A DNA stretch of 64,000 nt from Rhodocyclaceae bacterium (lineage in GTDB: Bacteria; Pseudomonadota; Gammaproteobacteria; Burkholderiales; Rhodocyclaceae): positions 930,001 through 994,000 of the forward strand of contig JADJEF010000020.1 of NCBI GenBank assembly GCA_016702335.1, in the 5' to 3' direction. The position numbers and the translations under genes are program-made. The notes beneath the pieces were generated by a model. That model worked only from the letters and a program-made list of their open reading frames with translations, was not told the origin of the DNA and made no database searches. Each line of letters opens with the position of its first letter. The first letter of the stretch is position 1. Below, piece by piece: positions 18,837-27,942 of this stretch.

Positions 18837-18870
18837 AGAGCCACTTTTTACGTTGCAATAGAGCCACTTT
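18837..18870. promoter_or_regulatory. Paired direct repeats, probable MocR operator
   Basis: AGAGCCACTTT occurs at 18837-18847 and again at 18860-18870, 23 bases apart, immediately before the divergent MocR gene. MocR-type regulators such as GabR bind paired direct repeats near their own promoters, so autoregulation and control of ald-puu-spuC are likely. Confidence 0.6.
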
Positions 18871-18886
18871 CTGCACGGAGACCCCA

Positions 18887-20389
18887 GTGAACCCCCTGCC
18901 CATCGCCGAATGGCTCGCCGCCGAACTGGGCCCGGTCGCTCCAAAAGCGCACCGGAGCAAGCGCTCCGCGACGCCCCGCTACCGTTTGCTCTATGACGCC
19001 CTGCGCCGCGCCATACTCTCGGGCCAACTGCCGGCGGGCGAGCGCCTGCCGTCAACCCGCGAGTTGGCACTTGACCTCAAACTCTCACGCAACACCGTCG
19101 TCACCGCCTTTGATCAGTTGATCGCCGAGGGCTATATCGTCACCCTGACCGGTAGCGGCACCTTCGTCACCGACAGGGTGCAGGGCCAGCGCCCGCCTAT
19201 CCCCAAGTCGGCGCTGGCAGGACGGCGATTGACGCTGTCAGCACGGGGCGAACGGTTGATCGCCAGCGACCCCGCCATCACGCAGGAGATTCAGCCCTTC
19301 GTTCCCGACCTTGATGACTTCTCGGCCTTTCCGGTCAAGATCTGGCAGCGCCTGCAAAACCGGCACTGGCGCGAAGCCAGGTCGGAACTTTTTGACTACG
19401 GTGCCGGCGGCGGCTATCGACCATTGCGCGAAGCAATAGCACGCTATGTCAGCCTAGCTCGCTCGGTGCAGGTAAGCCCCGAGCAGGTGCTGATCACGGC
19501 CGGCACGCAGCATTCCATCCTGCTTTGTGCAGGGCTGTTGGCCAATGCTGGCGACACGGCATGGGTGGAGGACCCCGGCTACTGGGGGGCGCGCAAGGCG
19601 CTGGGTGCCACCGATGTGCATCTGCGCCCGATTGCGGTGGACAAGGAAGGGCTCAAGCCTTCGCTCGCGGATCTGGAAACCCGGCCACGGCTAATCTATG
19701 TCACGCCCTCGCACCACTACCCCACCGGTGCGGTCATGAGCCTGAGTCGCCGGCAGGCGCTGCTCGACTTTGCCGGGCAACATGGCGCATGGGTACTTGA
19801 AGACGACTACGACAGCGAGTTTCGCTATTCCGGGCGGCCCATCTCGTCGCTGCAGGGGCTCGACAGCCACGACTGCGTGATCTATCTCGGCACCTTTTCC
19901 AAGACTCTATTTCCTGGCATCAAGCTCGCGTACATGACCGTGCCGCCGGGTATTGCCGAGGCGTTCAAATCGGCGCTCTACGACCTGCAGCGTCCCGGCC
20001 AGATGATGACCCAGGCGACACTGGCCGACTTTATCGCGCAGGGCCACTTCGCCACCCACATGCGCAAGTTGCGCCAGATCTACGGTTCCCGGCGCGAGAT
20101 TCTGGTGAAGACGCTGCGCCCCATCATCGGCTCGCTGGCCACCATCTCGCGCGAGGCCTCGGGTCTGCATTTGCTCATCGAGTTGCCCGAGAGCGCCAAC
20201 GATATTGCTCTGGCGGCGCTCGCCGCCACAGAAGGCCTCGTGGTGCGCCCGCTCTCCACCTACTACCTCGGTGAGCATCGGCGCAAGGGGCTGCTCGCCG
20301 GCTTTGCCTACGTGCCGACCCATGAGATTGCGCGTCATGCACGTCGACTGGGCGAGGCGATCCGGCGCGGGATGCGTTCCTACGGCTGA
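18887..20389 (+). CDS. MocR/GabR-type transcriptional regulator
   Basis: This 500-residue protein fuses a GntR winged helix (about residues 30-95, YRLLYDALRRAILSGQLPAGERLPSTRELA) to an aminotransferase-like domain with the PLP lysine in YLGTFSKTLFPG. The GTG at 18887 is preceded by GGAG. It is divergent from the putrescine unit, and direct repeats lie just upstream, so it probably senses a PLP-reactive amine such as putrescine or GABA. That ligand is inferred. A dispersed repeat (19204-19227) encodes linker residues KSALAGRR between the two domains, a region free to vary. The 3' end overlaps eptA by ten bases in convergent orientation. Confidence 0.9.
   Translation: MNPLPIAEWLAAELGPVAPKAHRSKRSATPRYRLLYDALRRAILSGQLPAGERLPSTRELALDLKLSRNTVVTAFDQLIAEGYIVTLTGSGTFVTDRVQGQRPPIPKSALAGRRLTLSARGERLIASDPAITQEIQPFVPDLDDFSAFPVKIWQRLQNRHWREARSELFDYGAGGGYRPLREAIARYVSLARSVQVSPEQVLITAGTQHSILLCAGLLANAGDTAWVEDPGYWGARKALGATDVHLRPIAVDKEGLKPSLADLETRPRLIYVTPSHHYPTGAVMSLSRRQALLDFAGQHGAWVLEDDYDSEFRYSGRPISSLQGLDSHDCVIYLGTFSKTLFPGIKLAYMTVPPGIAEAFKSALYDLQRPGQMMTQATLADFIAQGHFATHMRKLRQIYGSRREILVKTLRPIIGSLATISREASGLHLLIELPESANDIALAALAATEGLVVRPLSTYYLGEHRRKGLLAGFAYVPTHEIARHARRLGEAIRRGMRSYG
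19204..19227 (-). repeat. Dispersed 24-bp repeat, copy 2 (in MocR gene linker)
   Basis: The minus strand reads CGCCGT-CCTG-CCAGCGCCGACTTG, perfect at the fixed positions. It is antisense to the gene and read in a different frame from copy 1. Confidence 0.85.
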
Positions 20390-22026
20390 TCTTTCGCCTT
20401 CGGCGACGTTGCTTTCGCCAGCAGGTCAAGATCCTTCCGATATCCGGCCGTCTCGATTTCCAGAAAGCCGAGCACGGTGTGAAAAATATTGTCGTGACTC
20501 GACGGCAGCGCCGCCATTTTTTGCAGTGACGCCCGGTCGATACGCGCCACCGAGCTTCCCAACCAGAGCACGGCGGGAACATGCAGTTGGCCATTTGGCG
20601 CTATGGCCCGCGGCAGACCATGCAGATAGACCCCGCCCTCCCCCAGCGACTCTCCGTGGTCACTGACATAAAGCAGCGCTGTTTCGAACTTTTTATCGTT
20701 GTTGCGCAGCAGCTCTATCGTCTTACCCAAAAAATGGTCGGTGTAGGCAATGGCATTGTCATAAGCGTTGATAACCTCGTCGCGCGAACATTGCCCCAGA
20801 TCACGATTGCGGCAAGCCGGGTCATAGCGCTCGAACGCCGGCGGGTAGCGCTTGAAATAGGCGGGACCGTGATTCCCCATCTGATGCAACACAATCACGA
20901 TATCGCCGGTCGGAAACTTATCGATGCGCGACTGCAACCCAATCAGCATGCCCTCATCGCGACACTCGATATCGCACAAGGGATTGTTCTCTGGCGAACG
21001 GAAATCTACGAAAGGAACTCGCTCGGCAACGCCCTGTGAATCAGAGTTGTTATCGAGCCAGAGCACATTGACGCCGGTACGTTTGAGCACATCGAGCAGA
21101 TTTTCCTCACCGCCCGCAAGATCCGGCTCGAAATGGCCCGCGCCGCGACTGGAAAAAATGCACGGTACTGAAAACGCGGTGGAAGTACCGCAGGCCTGAA
21201 CGTTGGCGAAGCTGATCACTCCCGCTTTGTCGAGTTCAGGAGTCGTGTCACGGGAATAGCCATTGATCCCGAAATGATCGGCACGCGCCGTTTCACCAAC
21301 GACGAGAATCAGCAGATCACGCGTCTTATCCGTCGGAGCGATGCGGGCATCCGCACCCCAGGCCAGCAATGGCCCGCCCCGTGTTGGCCGCCATTGGCTG
21401 CGCAGATATTTGATGGCGGAATACAAGGGGTAACCGGGGTTGGCATAGCTGCGCACCGACTTGTGCTCACGCGCAAAGGAGGCTAACGAGGCGCTGAACC
21501 CGTAGGTCAAAACTGCCATTGCCGCCGCGAGGCTTACCATCAGCACGACCCGCGCCAGAAGTTCCCTGCGCCACGGCCGGGCCTGCAGCGGAACCGACGC
21601 CAGCAGCAGCGTCGGCAGCACTCCCATCATGAACAGGGTCGCCAGCAGGCGCAGACTGATCAAATCACTTGTCTCGGCGACATTGGTACGAAGCACGTTA
21701 CGGATCATTTCATCGTTGATCACCACCCCGTAGCTATCCATAAAAGCGGCAGTCAGCGCACAGACCAGCACGGTAGCGGCAAGGACAGGCTTGGCTGCCC
21801 TCCCCCAGGCAAACAGCGCCAGCATTAGCGCGATGATCAGGAACAGCAAGGCGGCAAGGGCGACTGCCATAGCCCCCGAACCATCGCGCCAGGAGTACAG
21901 CCGGAAGACCAGCGAAAAGAAGGTCTGGTTGCCGGTCGCCACGATGAATGCCGCGACCAGAAGGATCAGGGCATTGGTGCTCAGCGCCGGAAGCTGGGCA
22001 AATCTATTCCAGGGCTGTGGCCGCAT
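20380..22026 (-). CDS. eptA: Lipid A phosphoethanolamine transferase, EptA-like
   Basis: This 548-residue protein has about five N-terminal membrane segments (residues 15-170) followed by a periplasmic alkaline-phosphatase-fold domain. Active-site features are present: GETARADHFGINGY near the first metal ligand, the nucleophile threonine in ACGTSTAFSVPC, and LYVSDHGESLGEGGVYLHG. Disulphide-forming cysteines (CRNRDLGQC, CDIEC) are as in EptA. It transfers phosphoethanolamine from phosphatidylethanolamine to lipid A, reducing binding of cationic peptides. It lies four bases after a YejM-like sulfatase gene and is downstream of a two-component system, as eptA often is. Confidence 0.88.
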   Translation of the reverse strand: MRPQPWNRFAQLPALSTNALILLVAAFIVATGNQTFFSLVFRLYSWRDGSGAMAVALAALLFLIIALMLALFAWGRAAKPVLAATVLVCALTAAFMDSYGVVINDEMIRNVLRTNVAETSDLISLRLLATLFMMGVLPTLLLASVPLQARPWRRELLARVVLMVSLAAAMAVLTYGFSASLASFAREHKSVRSYANPGYPLYSAIKYLRSQWRPTRGGPLLAWGADARIAPTDKTRDLLILVVGETARADHFGINGYSRDTTPELDKAGVISFANVQACGTSTAFSVPCIFSSRGAGHFEPDLAGGEENLLDVLKRTGVNVLWLDNNSDSQGVAERVPFVDFRSPENNPLCDIECRDEGMLIGLQSRIDKFPTGDIVIVLHQMGNHGPAYFKRYPPAFERYDPACRNRDLGQCSRDEVINAYDNAIAYTDHFLGKTIELLRNNDKKFETALLYVSDHGESLGEGGVYLHGLPRAIAPNGQLHVPAVLWLGSSVARIDRASLQKMAALPSSHDNIFHTVLGFLEIETAGYRKDLDLLAKATSPKAKDQP

Positions 22027-22030
22027 CGCG

Positions 22031-23920
22031 CTATTGCTTCAGAAAGCGCGAACTTTCCTTAATCGCGGCGTCGAGCATGGCCTGCTTGGCCTCAATTACC
22101 CGCGTGCTCTCGGTACGCTCGACCAGATTGTCGTTGGCATCTGAAACGCGGTAACGAAAGAAGTCGGTGCCGGTAAAGGGAAAGGTGATTTTGTGCGCTT
22201 GATCCATGATGGCCATGTAGTCATACTCGCCGAGCACGAAGGTATTCATGGGCACAGTCAGAGGGTCGGCCGAGGAATAGCTGCGCGACGGCGCCGTCAC
22301 ACCGAGAAACTCCAACAGCGTCGGCGCGACTTGCAGATGCGAGGTGCGATGGGTGATCACCTGCTTCCGTGACCCAACCGATCCGGGGAGCCACAGCACC
22401 AGAGGAACGCGAATCTGCTCTTCGGGAAAGGTGCTGCCATGCCCGTGCCCCCAGTGGCCTTTTTCCATGAACTCTTCGCCGTGATCGCCGGTGAACAGGA
22501 TCACGGTCTTGTCCATCAGCCCGCGCGCTTCGAGACTCTCGAGCAAGCGACCGACTTGCTGGTCAATGTGGTGTGCGGCATTGATGTAGCGGGCATGGAT
22601 GCCTTTTATATTGTTTGCCAGATCGAGTGTGACGTAGTCGAGCTCCCTGACATAGTCGCTACGCAAGACTGTCTCTTCGGGGAAGCTGTAGGCGGCATGG
22701 GTCGACTCGAAAAACATGAAGTCGTAGAACGGGCGATGCTTGTCGCGCGTGTCGAGCTTACCGATGAGCTCGTCAATATTCTGCACGTCGCGCGACCAGG
22801 GCGCGCCGGTCATGATCTCGCGCAGATTCTCTTCAGGCACGCCACTGAATACGGTGTTTCTGAGTTCCGGATAGTTGAAACTCTGACTGGTATGCGCGGC
22901 CAGTTGGTAGTTCTTCTCACGCAGAAAGTTCATGAACGCCGGGGCCACGCGCTGACTCTCGAAGCTATACCAGTAAGGCGCATACAGCCCGTAGAACAAA
23001 GAAAACAGCCCCATGCGCGTGCGATTGCCGCCGCTGTAATGATTCTCGAAACGCATGCCTCGCTCAGACAAGCGCCACAAGTTGGGCGTGATCTCGGGCG
23101 ACAGGAGGTCCCAACGAAAGGACTCAGCGACCAACATCACCACGTTCGGCATTTCCTTGACTGTCCGCGCTTGCAGTTTGTGGCCGGGATAGTCGACCAC
23201 ACCGCCGGCGACGCGCAATTGCTTCATGGCCGTGTGTTCAACACCCAAGGCCTTCATGAGTTTGCTGCCGCTGCTGCGCAAGTGGAACGGAATCACATCC
23301 GCCGAGAGCAGCAGAGCCTCACGACCGGTATAGGTGCTGTAAGCGTAGGTCAACTCAACGCCGGTGAGCAGCAACATCATGGCCACCATGAATCGGGCAA
23401 TGCCGCGCCGTGGCCGACAGCGACCTTGACTGGCCGCGTGAAGCACACCCAAAGTGACGCCGACGGCGGCAGTAATCAGCATCACCTGCAACGCGACCGT
23501 TCGCTCCGTGGCACTTGTGGCACCCAGCGCAGCAATTCCGCCGGGCGTCGTCAGCAGATTCCACACAAAGCCATTGAAATGGTACTGGTACAGCGCATAA
23601 AGCCGGTAGTCGGCATAGATCGCCAACAACGCCGCACTACCACCCAGCATTGCGACGGCATAGCGCAGCCACATGCGCCAGGCGTGCGAACTCCGGTGTG
23701 TTGGCAGCACTTTTCCGAGCAGAAAATTGATCACTACCACCGGCAGAAGATATAGCGCCGAATAGCTGGCAGTCCCTGCCAGGGCAAATAGCCATGCGCT
23801 GCTGCCAGCAAAGGAAACCAGCGGCCAAAAAAGCGTCAGCATGGCGAACAGGGCGACATACATGGCCACATGAAAGCGCCGGATGACGGGCTGGATCGAA
23901 TCATTAAAGGCGGCGTGCAT
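22031..23920 (-). CDS. YejM/LtaS-like membrane sulfatase
   Basis: This 629-residue protein has five membrane helices in the first 200 residues (DUF3413-like) and then a sulfatase/phosphoethanolamine-transferase fold domain: MPNVVMLVAESFRWDLL, SGGNRTRMGLFSLFYG, ILFTGDHGEEFMEKGHWGHG. It resembles YejM (PbgA), which in enterics regulates LPS synthesis through LapB/FtsH and is not catalytically active as a sulfatase. Here the metal-ligand motifs look more complete than in YejM, so transferase activity is possible. AGGA lies six bases before the ATG at 23920. It sits between the methyltransferase and eptA. Confidence 0.8.
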   Translation of the reverse strand: MHAAFNDSIQPVIRRFHVAMYVALFAMLTLFWPLVSFAGSSAWLFALAGTASYSALYLLPVVVINFLLGKVLPTHRSSHAWRMWLRYAVAMLGGSAALLAIYADYRLYALYQYHFNGFVWNLLTTPGGIAALGATSATERTVALQVMLITAAVGVTLGVLHAASQGRCRPRRGIARFMVAMMLLLTGVELTYAYSTYTGREALLLSADVIPFHLRSSGSKLMKALGVEHTAMKQLRVAGGVVDYPGHKLQARTVKEMPNVVMLVAESFRWDLLSPEITPNLWRLSERGMRFENHYSGGNRTRMGLFSLFYGLYAPYWYSFESQRVAPAFMNFLREKNYQLAAHTSQSFNYPELRNTVFSGVPEENLREIMTGAPWSRDVQNIDELIGKLDTRDKHRPFYDFMFFESTHAAYSFPEETVLRSDYVRELDYVTLDLANNIKGIHARYINAAHHIDQQVGRLLESLEARGLMDKTVILFTGDHGEEFMEKGHWGHGHGSTFPEEQIRVPLVLWLPGSVGSRKQVITHRTSHLQVAPTLLEFLGVTAPSRSYSSADPLTVPMNTFVLGEYDYMAIMDQAHKITFPFTGTDFFRYRVSDANDNLVERTESTRVIEAKQAMLDAAIKESSRFLKQ

Positions 23921-23929
23921 GATCGGTCC

Positions 23930-24604
23930 TCAGGCGCGCTTGCGCAGCGTATAGACACGCCACATGGCGTAACCTGGAATGAAATCCTGGTGGCCGAGTA
24001 TGCTGAAACCGGCAGACCTGAATTCCTGCTCGATGACCGACCGCGGGATGACAAAGCGGTTGCCATTGGGCAGGTCGCCGCGCATTGCTCGCTCCGTCTC
24101 CAGCCGCAGCCGTCGCCACGCCTTGAAATTGCCATCGACCCACAGCGAAACAATGACCGTGTCGCGCGTCACGCGGTAAAACTCGCGCAGCATGGCCTGG
24201 CGATGCTCGGCTTGCGCAATGTGATGCGTGAGTCGCATGCAGAAAATGCAGTCGACCGCCGAGTCGCCCAGCGTTATGGCAAACGCCGAGGTCTGAAACG
24301 TATGAATACGCTCAACCAGACCTGGCGGCTGATGGTGGCGGGCGACGTCGAGCATGGCCGGTGAGTTGTCGGCCGCGAGAATGACGCGATTCAGCTTTTC
24401 GGCAAGTACAGGCCAGAAACGCCCGGCACCACTGGGAAGATCGAGCACCAGTCCGGGTTCGCCGGCATCACGCAAGGCCTTCCGGGCCATCTGCACGTCG
24501 CGCCAGTGGGAAAGTCGGCGTGCCAGGCCGTCCTGATGCTTTTCCAGATAGCGCAGGGCGTGCGCCTGATCGTACTTTTCGGAAAATTCGAGCTGGATCG
24601 ACAT
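23930..24604 (-). CDS. Class I SAM-dependent methyltransferase
   Basis: This 224-residue protein has the SAM-binding glycine-rich motif I (VLDLPSGAGRFWPVL), an acidic residue at the end of strand 2 (VILAADNSPAML) and an FCMRLTHHIAQAEHR segment typical of small-molecule methyltransferases. The substrate is not evident. It is the first gene after a set of four 11-bp-spaced repeats and precedes the sulfatase by 9 bases. A role in envelope or lipid modification is suggested only by position. Confidence 0.8.
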   Translation of the reverse strand: MSIQLEFSEKYDQAHALRYLEKHQDGLARRLSHWRDVQMARKALRDAGEPGLVLDLPSGAGRFWPVLAEKLNRVILAADNSPAMLDVARHHQPPGLVERIHTFQTSAFAITLGDSAVDCIFCMRLTHHIAQAEHRQAMLREFYRVTRDTVIVSLWVDGNFKAWRRLRLETERAMRGDLPNGNRFVIPRSVIEQEFRSAGFSILGHQDFIPGYAMWRVYTLRKRA

Positions 24605-24651
24605 GTCATGACGGAGTAGTTATCAATGCCTGCCAATCTAGGCACCTCCCC

Positions 24652-24690
24652 GTCAAAGCTCTGTCAAAACAATGTCAAAGTTTCGTCAAA
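24652..24690 (-). promoter_or_regulatory. Four GTCAAA repeats at exact 11-bp period (OmpR-family regulator box)
   Basis: GTCAAA starts at 24652, 24663, 24674 and 24685 on the plus strand (TTTGAC on the minus strand). Direct repeats of one helical turn are the usual binding layout of OmpR/PhoB/PmrA-type response regulators. The array ends where the histidine kinase coding region ends and lies 48 bases upstream of the methyltransferase start, so it most likely controls the methyltransferase-sulfatase-eptA unit. Confidence 0.7.
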
Positions 24691-25953
24691 TCACCTCTCC
24701 AGACGCACGGTTGCCTGAGTACCTCCAGCCGTTCTCGCCTGCAGCCGGAGTACCCAGCCGCTCGCCGTACAAATACGGCGGACCAGCGACAAGCCCAGAC
24801 CCAGACCATCGCCACGAGAGTGATCAAGACGCACGAAGGGCTGCAGTACTGACTCATGCATCGACGGAGGGATGCCAATGCCGGTATCTTGAACGCTCAG
24901 TTCCTTCTCACCCACCTTCAACACCACCTGGCCGGAGTCGGTGTAGTGCCAAGCATTACGCAGGAGATTACCAATGACCACCCGCAGAAAAGTGGCCGGG
25001 TAGCGTTCCTCGCCCCCGGGAGCAAGTTGCAGCTGAAAATCCAGCCCCTTCTGAGCAAATTTGGGTGCCCACGCCTCGTATTGCTCCCGCGCTACAACTC
25101 CGAGGCTGACCGTCTCGACATCGTGCGACTGGTTGGCGGTAGCCCGGGCCAAGAGCAGGAATACCTGAACCAGTTCGTGCATCTGCATGGTCGCGGAATG
25201 AATGCTGCCCACCAGTTCCCGCGACCGGGGGTCACTCACCCGCCCTGAGAGCAGTTCGCAGGAACTGGCAATGATCATCAAGGGGGTGCGCAGCTCATGG
25301 CTGACATCACTGGTAAAAAATCGCTCACGCTCCAGTGCCGCACGCAGCTCACCAAGCGCCGCGTCGAAGGCAGCCGCCAGTTGCCCGACCTCGTCGTCTG
25401 AATAGTCCGGCGCCAGCGCCGGTGCCAGCACAAGAAGTTGATCTCGGTTACGTACCCGCCGCGCTAAATCAATCACCGGGTCCATGACGCGGCTGGCGGT
25501 GAAATTTCCGATCAGCCCGGCAAGTACCACCGAGGCCATGAATCCGGCAATTACCGCCGCATAGAGAAGGCGCTCCTGCGCCTCAAATTCACCCTGGTTA
25601 CGCACAAGAATGTAGGACTGCCCGGCAATTGTCTTGCGGAATACGTAGTAGGCATTGTCGGCACTGACTATTTCGGTGAAGCCGGGGCTGACATCGGCCA
25701 ATGCGACAGGAACTTCCTCGGTCAGCCCCGGCGCGTAGAAGCGCGTATTGCCCAGCAACTCGGGCCAGCGCTGCGTGCTCTGATAGCTTTCCAGCACCGA
25801 GTCGATCTGTTGATCCATCGACTCGCTGACCACATCGTTCTCTACCCAGAGCACGACACCGACCACGGTCAATGAAAACAGCCCGCTGACGGCCAACGTC
25901 AGGGCACGAAAGGCAATGACAATACGCCGCGCCAGTGCCTGCCTACGCGCCAT
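24691..25953 (-). CDS. Sensor histidine kinase
   Basis: This 420-residue kinase has two membrane segments (about residues 12-35 and 145-170) flanking a periplasmic domain of roughly 110 residues, a HAMP-like linker, the phospho-acceptor box SHELRTPLMIIAS, and ATP-binding motifs VIGNLLRNAWHYT, VQDTGIGIP and DGLGLGLSLVRRI. The ATG at 25953 overlaps the response regulator gene by 11 bases; a TTG at 25968 is a less likely start. The pair resembles PmrB/QseC-type sensors. The ligand is unknown. Confidence 0.88.
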   Translation of the reverse strand: MARRQALARRIVIAFRALTLAVSGLFSLTVVGVVLWVENDVVSESMDQQIDSVLESYQSTQRWPELLGNTRFYAPGLTEEVPVALADVSPGFTEIVSADNAYYVFRKTIAGQSYILVRNQGEFEAQERLLYAAVIAGFMASVVLAGLIGNFTASRVMDPVIDLARRVRNRDQLLVLAPALAPDYSDDEVGQLAAAFDAALGELRAALERERFFTSDVSHELRTPLMIIASSCELLSGRVSDPRSRELVGSIHSATMQMHELVQVFLLLARATANQSHDVETVSLGVVAREQYEAWAPKFAQKGLDFQLQLAPGGEERYPATFLRVVIGNLLRNAWHYTDSGQVVLKVGEKELSVQDTGIGIPPSMHESVLQPFVRLDHSRGDGLGLGLSLVRRICTASGWVLRLQARTAGGTQATVRLER

Positions 25954-26620
25954 GATCGCCCTTGCCAAGTCGGTAGCCGATACCGTGCATGGTATGCAGC
26001 AGGGGCTCCGGGAAAGGCTTGTCCACTATCTGGCGCAACAGATGCATGTGGCTGCGCAAGCTGTCGCTGCTAGGTGGTGAGTCGCCCCACAACGCTTCCT
26101 CAAGGGCTTCGCGGCGGACAGTGGCCGGACTCTTGCGCATCAGCAGTTCAAGGATCTTGAGACAGGTCGGATTGAGCTTCAGCGATTGTCCAGCCCGTTC
26201 CACACGCAGGCTATCGGCATCGAGCACCAGATCACCAACACGCAACTGCCGCGCATGTCCGCCGCTGCGGCGCAACACTGCCTCAATGCGGGCCGCCAAT
26301 TCGGCCAGCGCAAATGGCTTCACCAGATAATCGTCAGCGCCCGACTTGAGCCCATGCAACCGGTCATCCAAGGCATCGCGAGCGGTCAGCATGATGATGG
26401 GAATACTGCAGCCGGCATCGCGCAGTCGCGTACAAACCGCATAACCATCCATCCCCGGCAAGCCGATATCGAGGACGATCAGGTCATAGGCTTCAGTCAG
26501 CGCCAGGTGCAGGCCTCCTGGCCCGTTCTCCGCGCAGTCGACCAGATGACCTTGCCCTGTGAGGTAATCCGCGACGTTGGCAAGAATCTCGCGATTGTCT
26601 TCAATGACCAACAGGCGCAC
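25943..26620 (-). CDS. OmpR-family response regulator
   Basis: This 225-residue regulator has a receiver domain (LLVIEDNREI, phospho-acceptor Asp in LIVLDIGLPGMDGY, Lys in DDYLVKPF) and a winged-helix DNA-binding domain (LNPTCLKILELLMRKSPATVRREALEEALWG, MHGIGYRL). The GTG at 26620 shares a base with the TAG stop of the puuB-like gene, giving the usual family length; an upstream extension to 26890 is an artefact. The probable target is the 11-bp repeat array at 24652-24690. Confidence 0.9.
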   Translation of the reverse strand: MRLLVIEDNREILANVADYLTGQGHLVDCAENGPGGLHLALTEAYDLIVLDIGLPGMDGYAVCTRLRDAGCSIPIIMLTARDALDDRLHGLKSGADDYLVKPFALAELAARIEAVLRRSGGHARQLRVGDLVLDADSLRVERAGQSLKLNPTCLKILELLMRKSPATVRREALEEALWGDSPPSSDSLRSHMHLLRQIVDKPFPEPLLHTMHGIGYRLGKGDHGA

Positions 26621-27942
26621 TAGAGCATGTCCCGCAGCCGGTACCAGAGCATGCCGGCCACCAGCGCCGGGGTACGCAAAAGCTTGCCCCCCGGGAAAGG
26701 CAGATGCTTGATGCGCGTGTAAAGATCGAACCGCTCCGCCTGCCCGGCAATCGCTTCGGCAGCGATCTTGCCGGCGATGCCAGTCAGCGCGAGGCCGTGG
26801 CCCGAAAAGCCTTGCAGGTAGTAGATGTTGTCGGTCAGTCGCCCGAAATCGGGGGCGCGGTTCATGGTGATATCCACAAAGCCGCCCCACGAATACTCCA
26901 CCCGCACCTTGCCCGCCAGTTGCGGGAACACTGTGATGATGCGTTCGTGCATCGAGGCATCGAGATTCACCGGCGTCATGGTGCTGTAGCTGACCCGGCC
27001 GCCGAACACCACGCGGTGATCGGGGCTGACGCGGAAGTAGTCGAGCACGAAATTGTTGTCGCAGACTGCGGCGCGATTCTTGATCAGGCTTTCCGCCAGC
27101 GCCGGGTCGAGCGGGTTGGTTGCCACGACATAGGTACCCACGGGCATGATGCGTGAATTGAGCTCTGGCACCAGCTCGCCCAGATAGCAGTTGCCCGCCA
27201 GCACAACAAACTTGCAGCGCACCTCGCCCTTGTCGGTTTTGACCACAGGTGCGGCGCCGCGCTGCAGGCTAATGGCCCGGCTGCACTCATGGATGCGCAC
27301 GCCGGCATCGCGCGCGACGCGTGCCAGGCCCAGGGTAAATTTCAGCGGGTGCAGATGCCCAGACAGCGTGTCGTAGACGCCGCTGTGAAAGCGCGGGCTG
27401 GCAATGTACTGGCCGATATCGGCGTGATCGATCCACGACCACTGATCAAAGCCGAAGGTACTCCGCGTGAAGTCAAAACTCTCGCGCAGGCCCTTGGCTT
27501 TGCGTGCATTCACCGCCAGGTACATCCAGCCGGGAATGTAGTCGCAGTCGATATTGTGCCTGGCAATGCGCTCGCGCATCAGGTGCATGCCTTCAACCGT
27601 AACATCCCAGGCGCGCCGGGCGTCTTCCTTGCTGAACTGAGCGATGATGGCATCGTCGCTGGAGTGCCCGACAATGGCCTGACCGCCATTGCGCCCCGAG
27701 GCACCCCACCCGAGGCGCTGACCTTCGAGCAGCACCACAGAGTAGCCCTTGACACGCAGCTCGATGGCCGTCGAAAGACCGGCGAGCCCGCCACCCACCA
27801 CGCAAACATCAACCGCTTCGCTACCGGCCAGCGGGCCAAACGCTTCCATGGCCGGCGTCGTGGCCAGGTAATAGGAGCGGCGCGTCAGTTCGTCTTCATT
27901 GGCCAGGCCCGTGGTCAGGCCGGTATCGGGCAGGGTGTTCAT
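26620..27942 (-). CDS. puuB: FAD-dependent gamma-glutamylputrescine oxidase
   Basis: This 440-residue DAO-family flavoenzyme has the dinucleotide motif VCVVGGGLAGLSTAIELRVKG at residues 46-66, and LEGQRLGWGASGRNGGQAIVG, the flavin-contact region of PuuB/glycine-oxidase-like enzymes. YYLQGFSGHGLALTGIAGK is the C-terminal FAD motif. PuuB oxidises gamma-glutamylputrescine to the aldehyde and H2O2, the step missing from the main puu cluster 8 kb away. Its ATG overlaps the agmatinase stop by four bases and its stop overlaps the response-regulator start by one. Confidence 0.88.
   Translation of the reverse strand: MNTLPDTGLTTGLANEDELTRRSYYLATTPAMEAFGPLAGSEAVDVCVVGGGLAGLSTAIELRVKGYSVVLLEGQRLGWGASGRNGGQAIVGHSSDDAIIAQFSKEDARRAWDVTVEGMHLMRERIARHNIDCDYIPGWMYLAVNARKAKGLRESFDFTRSTFGFDQWSWIDHADIGQYIASPRFHSGVYDTLSGHLHPLKFTLGLARVARDAGVRIHECSRAISLQRGAAPVVKTDKGEVRCKFVVLAGNCYLGELVPELNSRIMPVGTYVVATNPLDPALAESLIKNRAAVCDNNFVLDYFRVSPDHRVVFGGRVSYSTMTPVNLDASMHERIITVFPQLAGKVRVEYSWGGFVDITMNRAPDFGRLTDNIYYLQGFSGHGLALTGIAGKIAAEAIAGQAERFDLYTRIKHLPFPGGKLLRTPALVAGMLWYRLRDML

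Noticed and set aside
26320..26350. Partial match to the dispersed repeat (TCAGCGCCCGACTTGAG)
   Set aside because: It lacks the CGCCGT half and lies in the conserved KSGADDYL region of the receiver domain, so it is coincidence.
26621..26890. Upstream extension of the response regulator
   Set aside because: The extra 90 residues have no receiver similarity and overlap the puuB-like gene; the GTG at 26620 gives the normal length.
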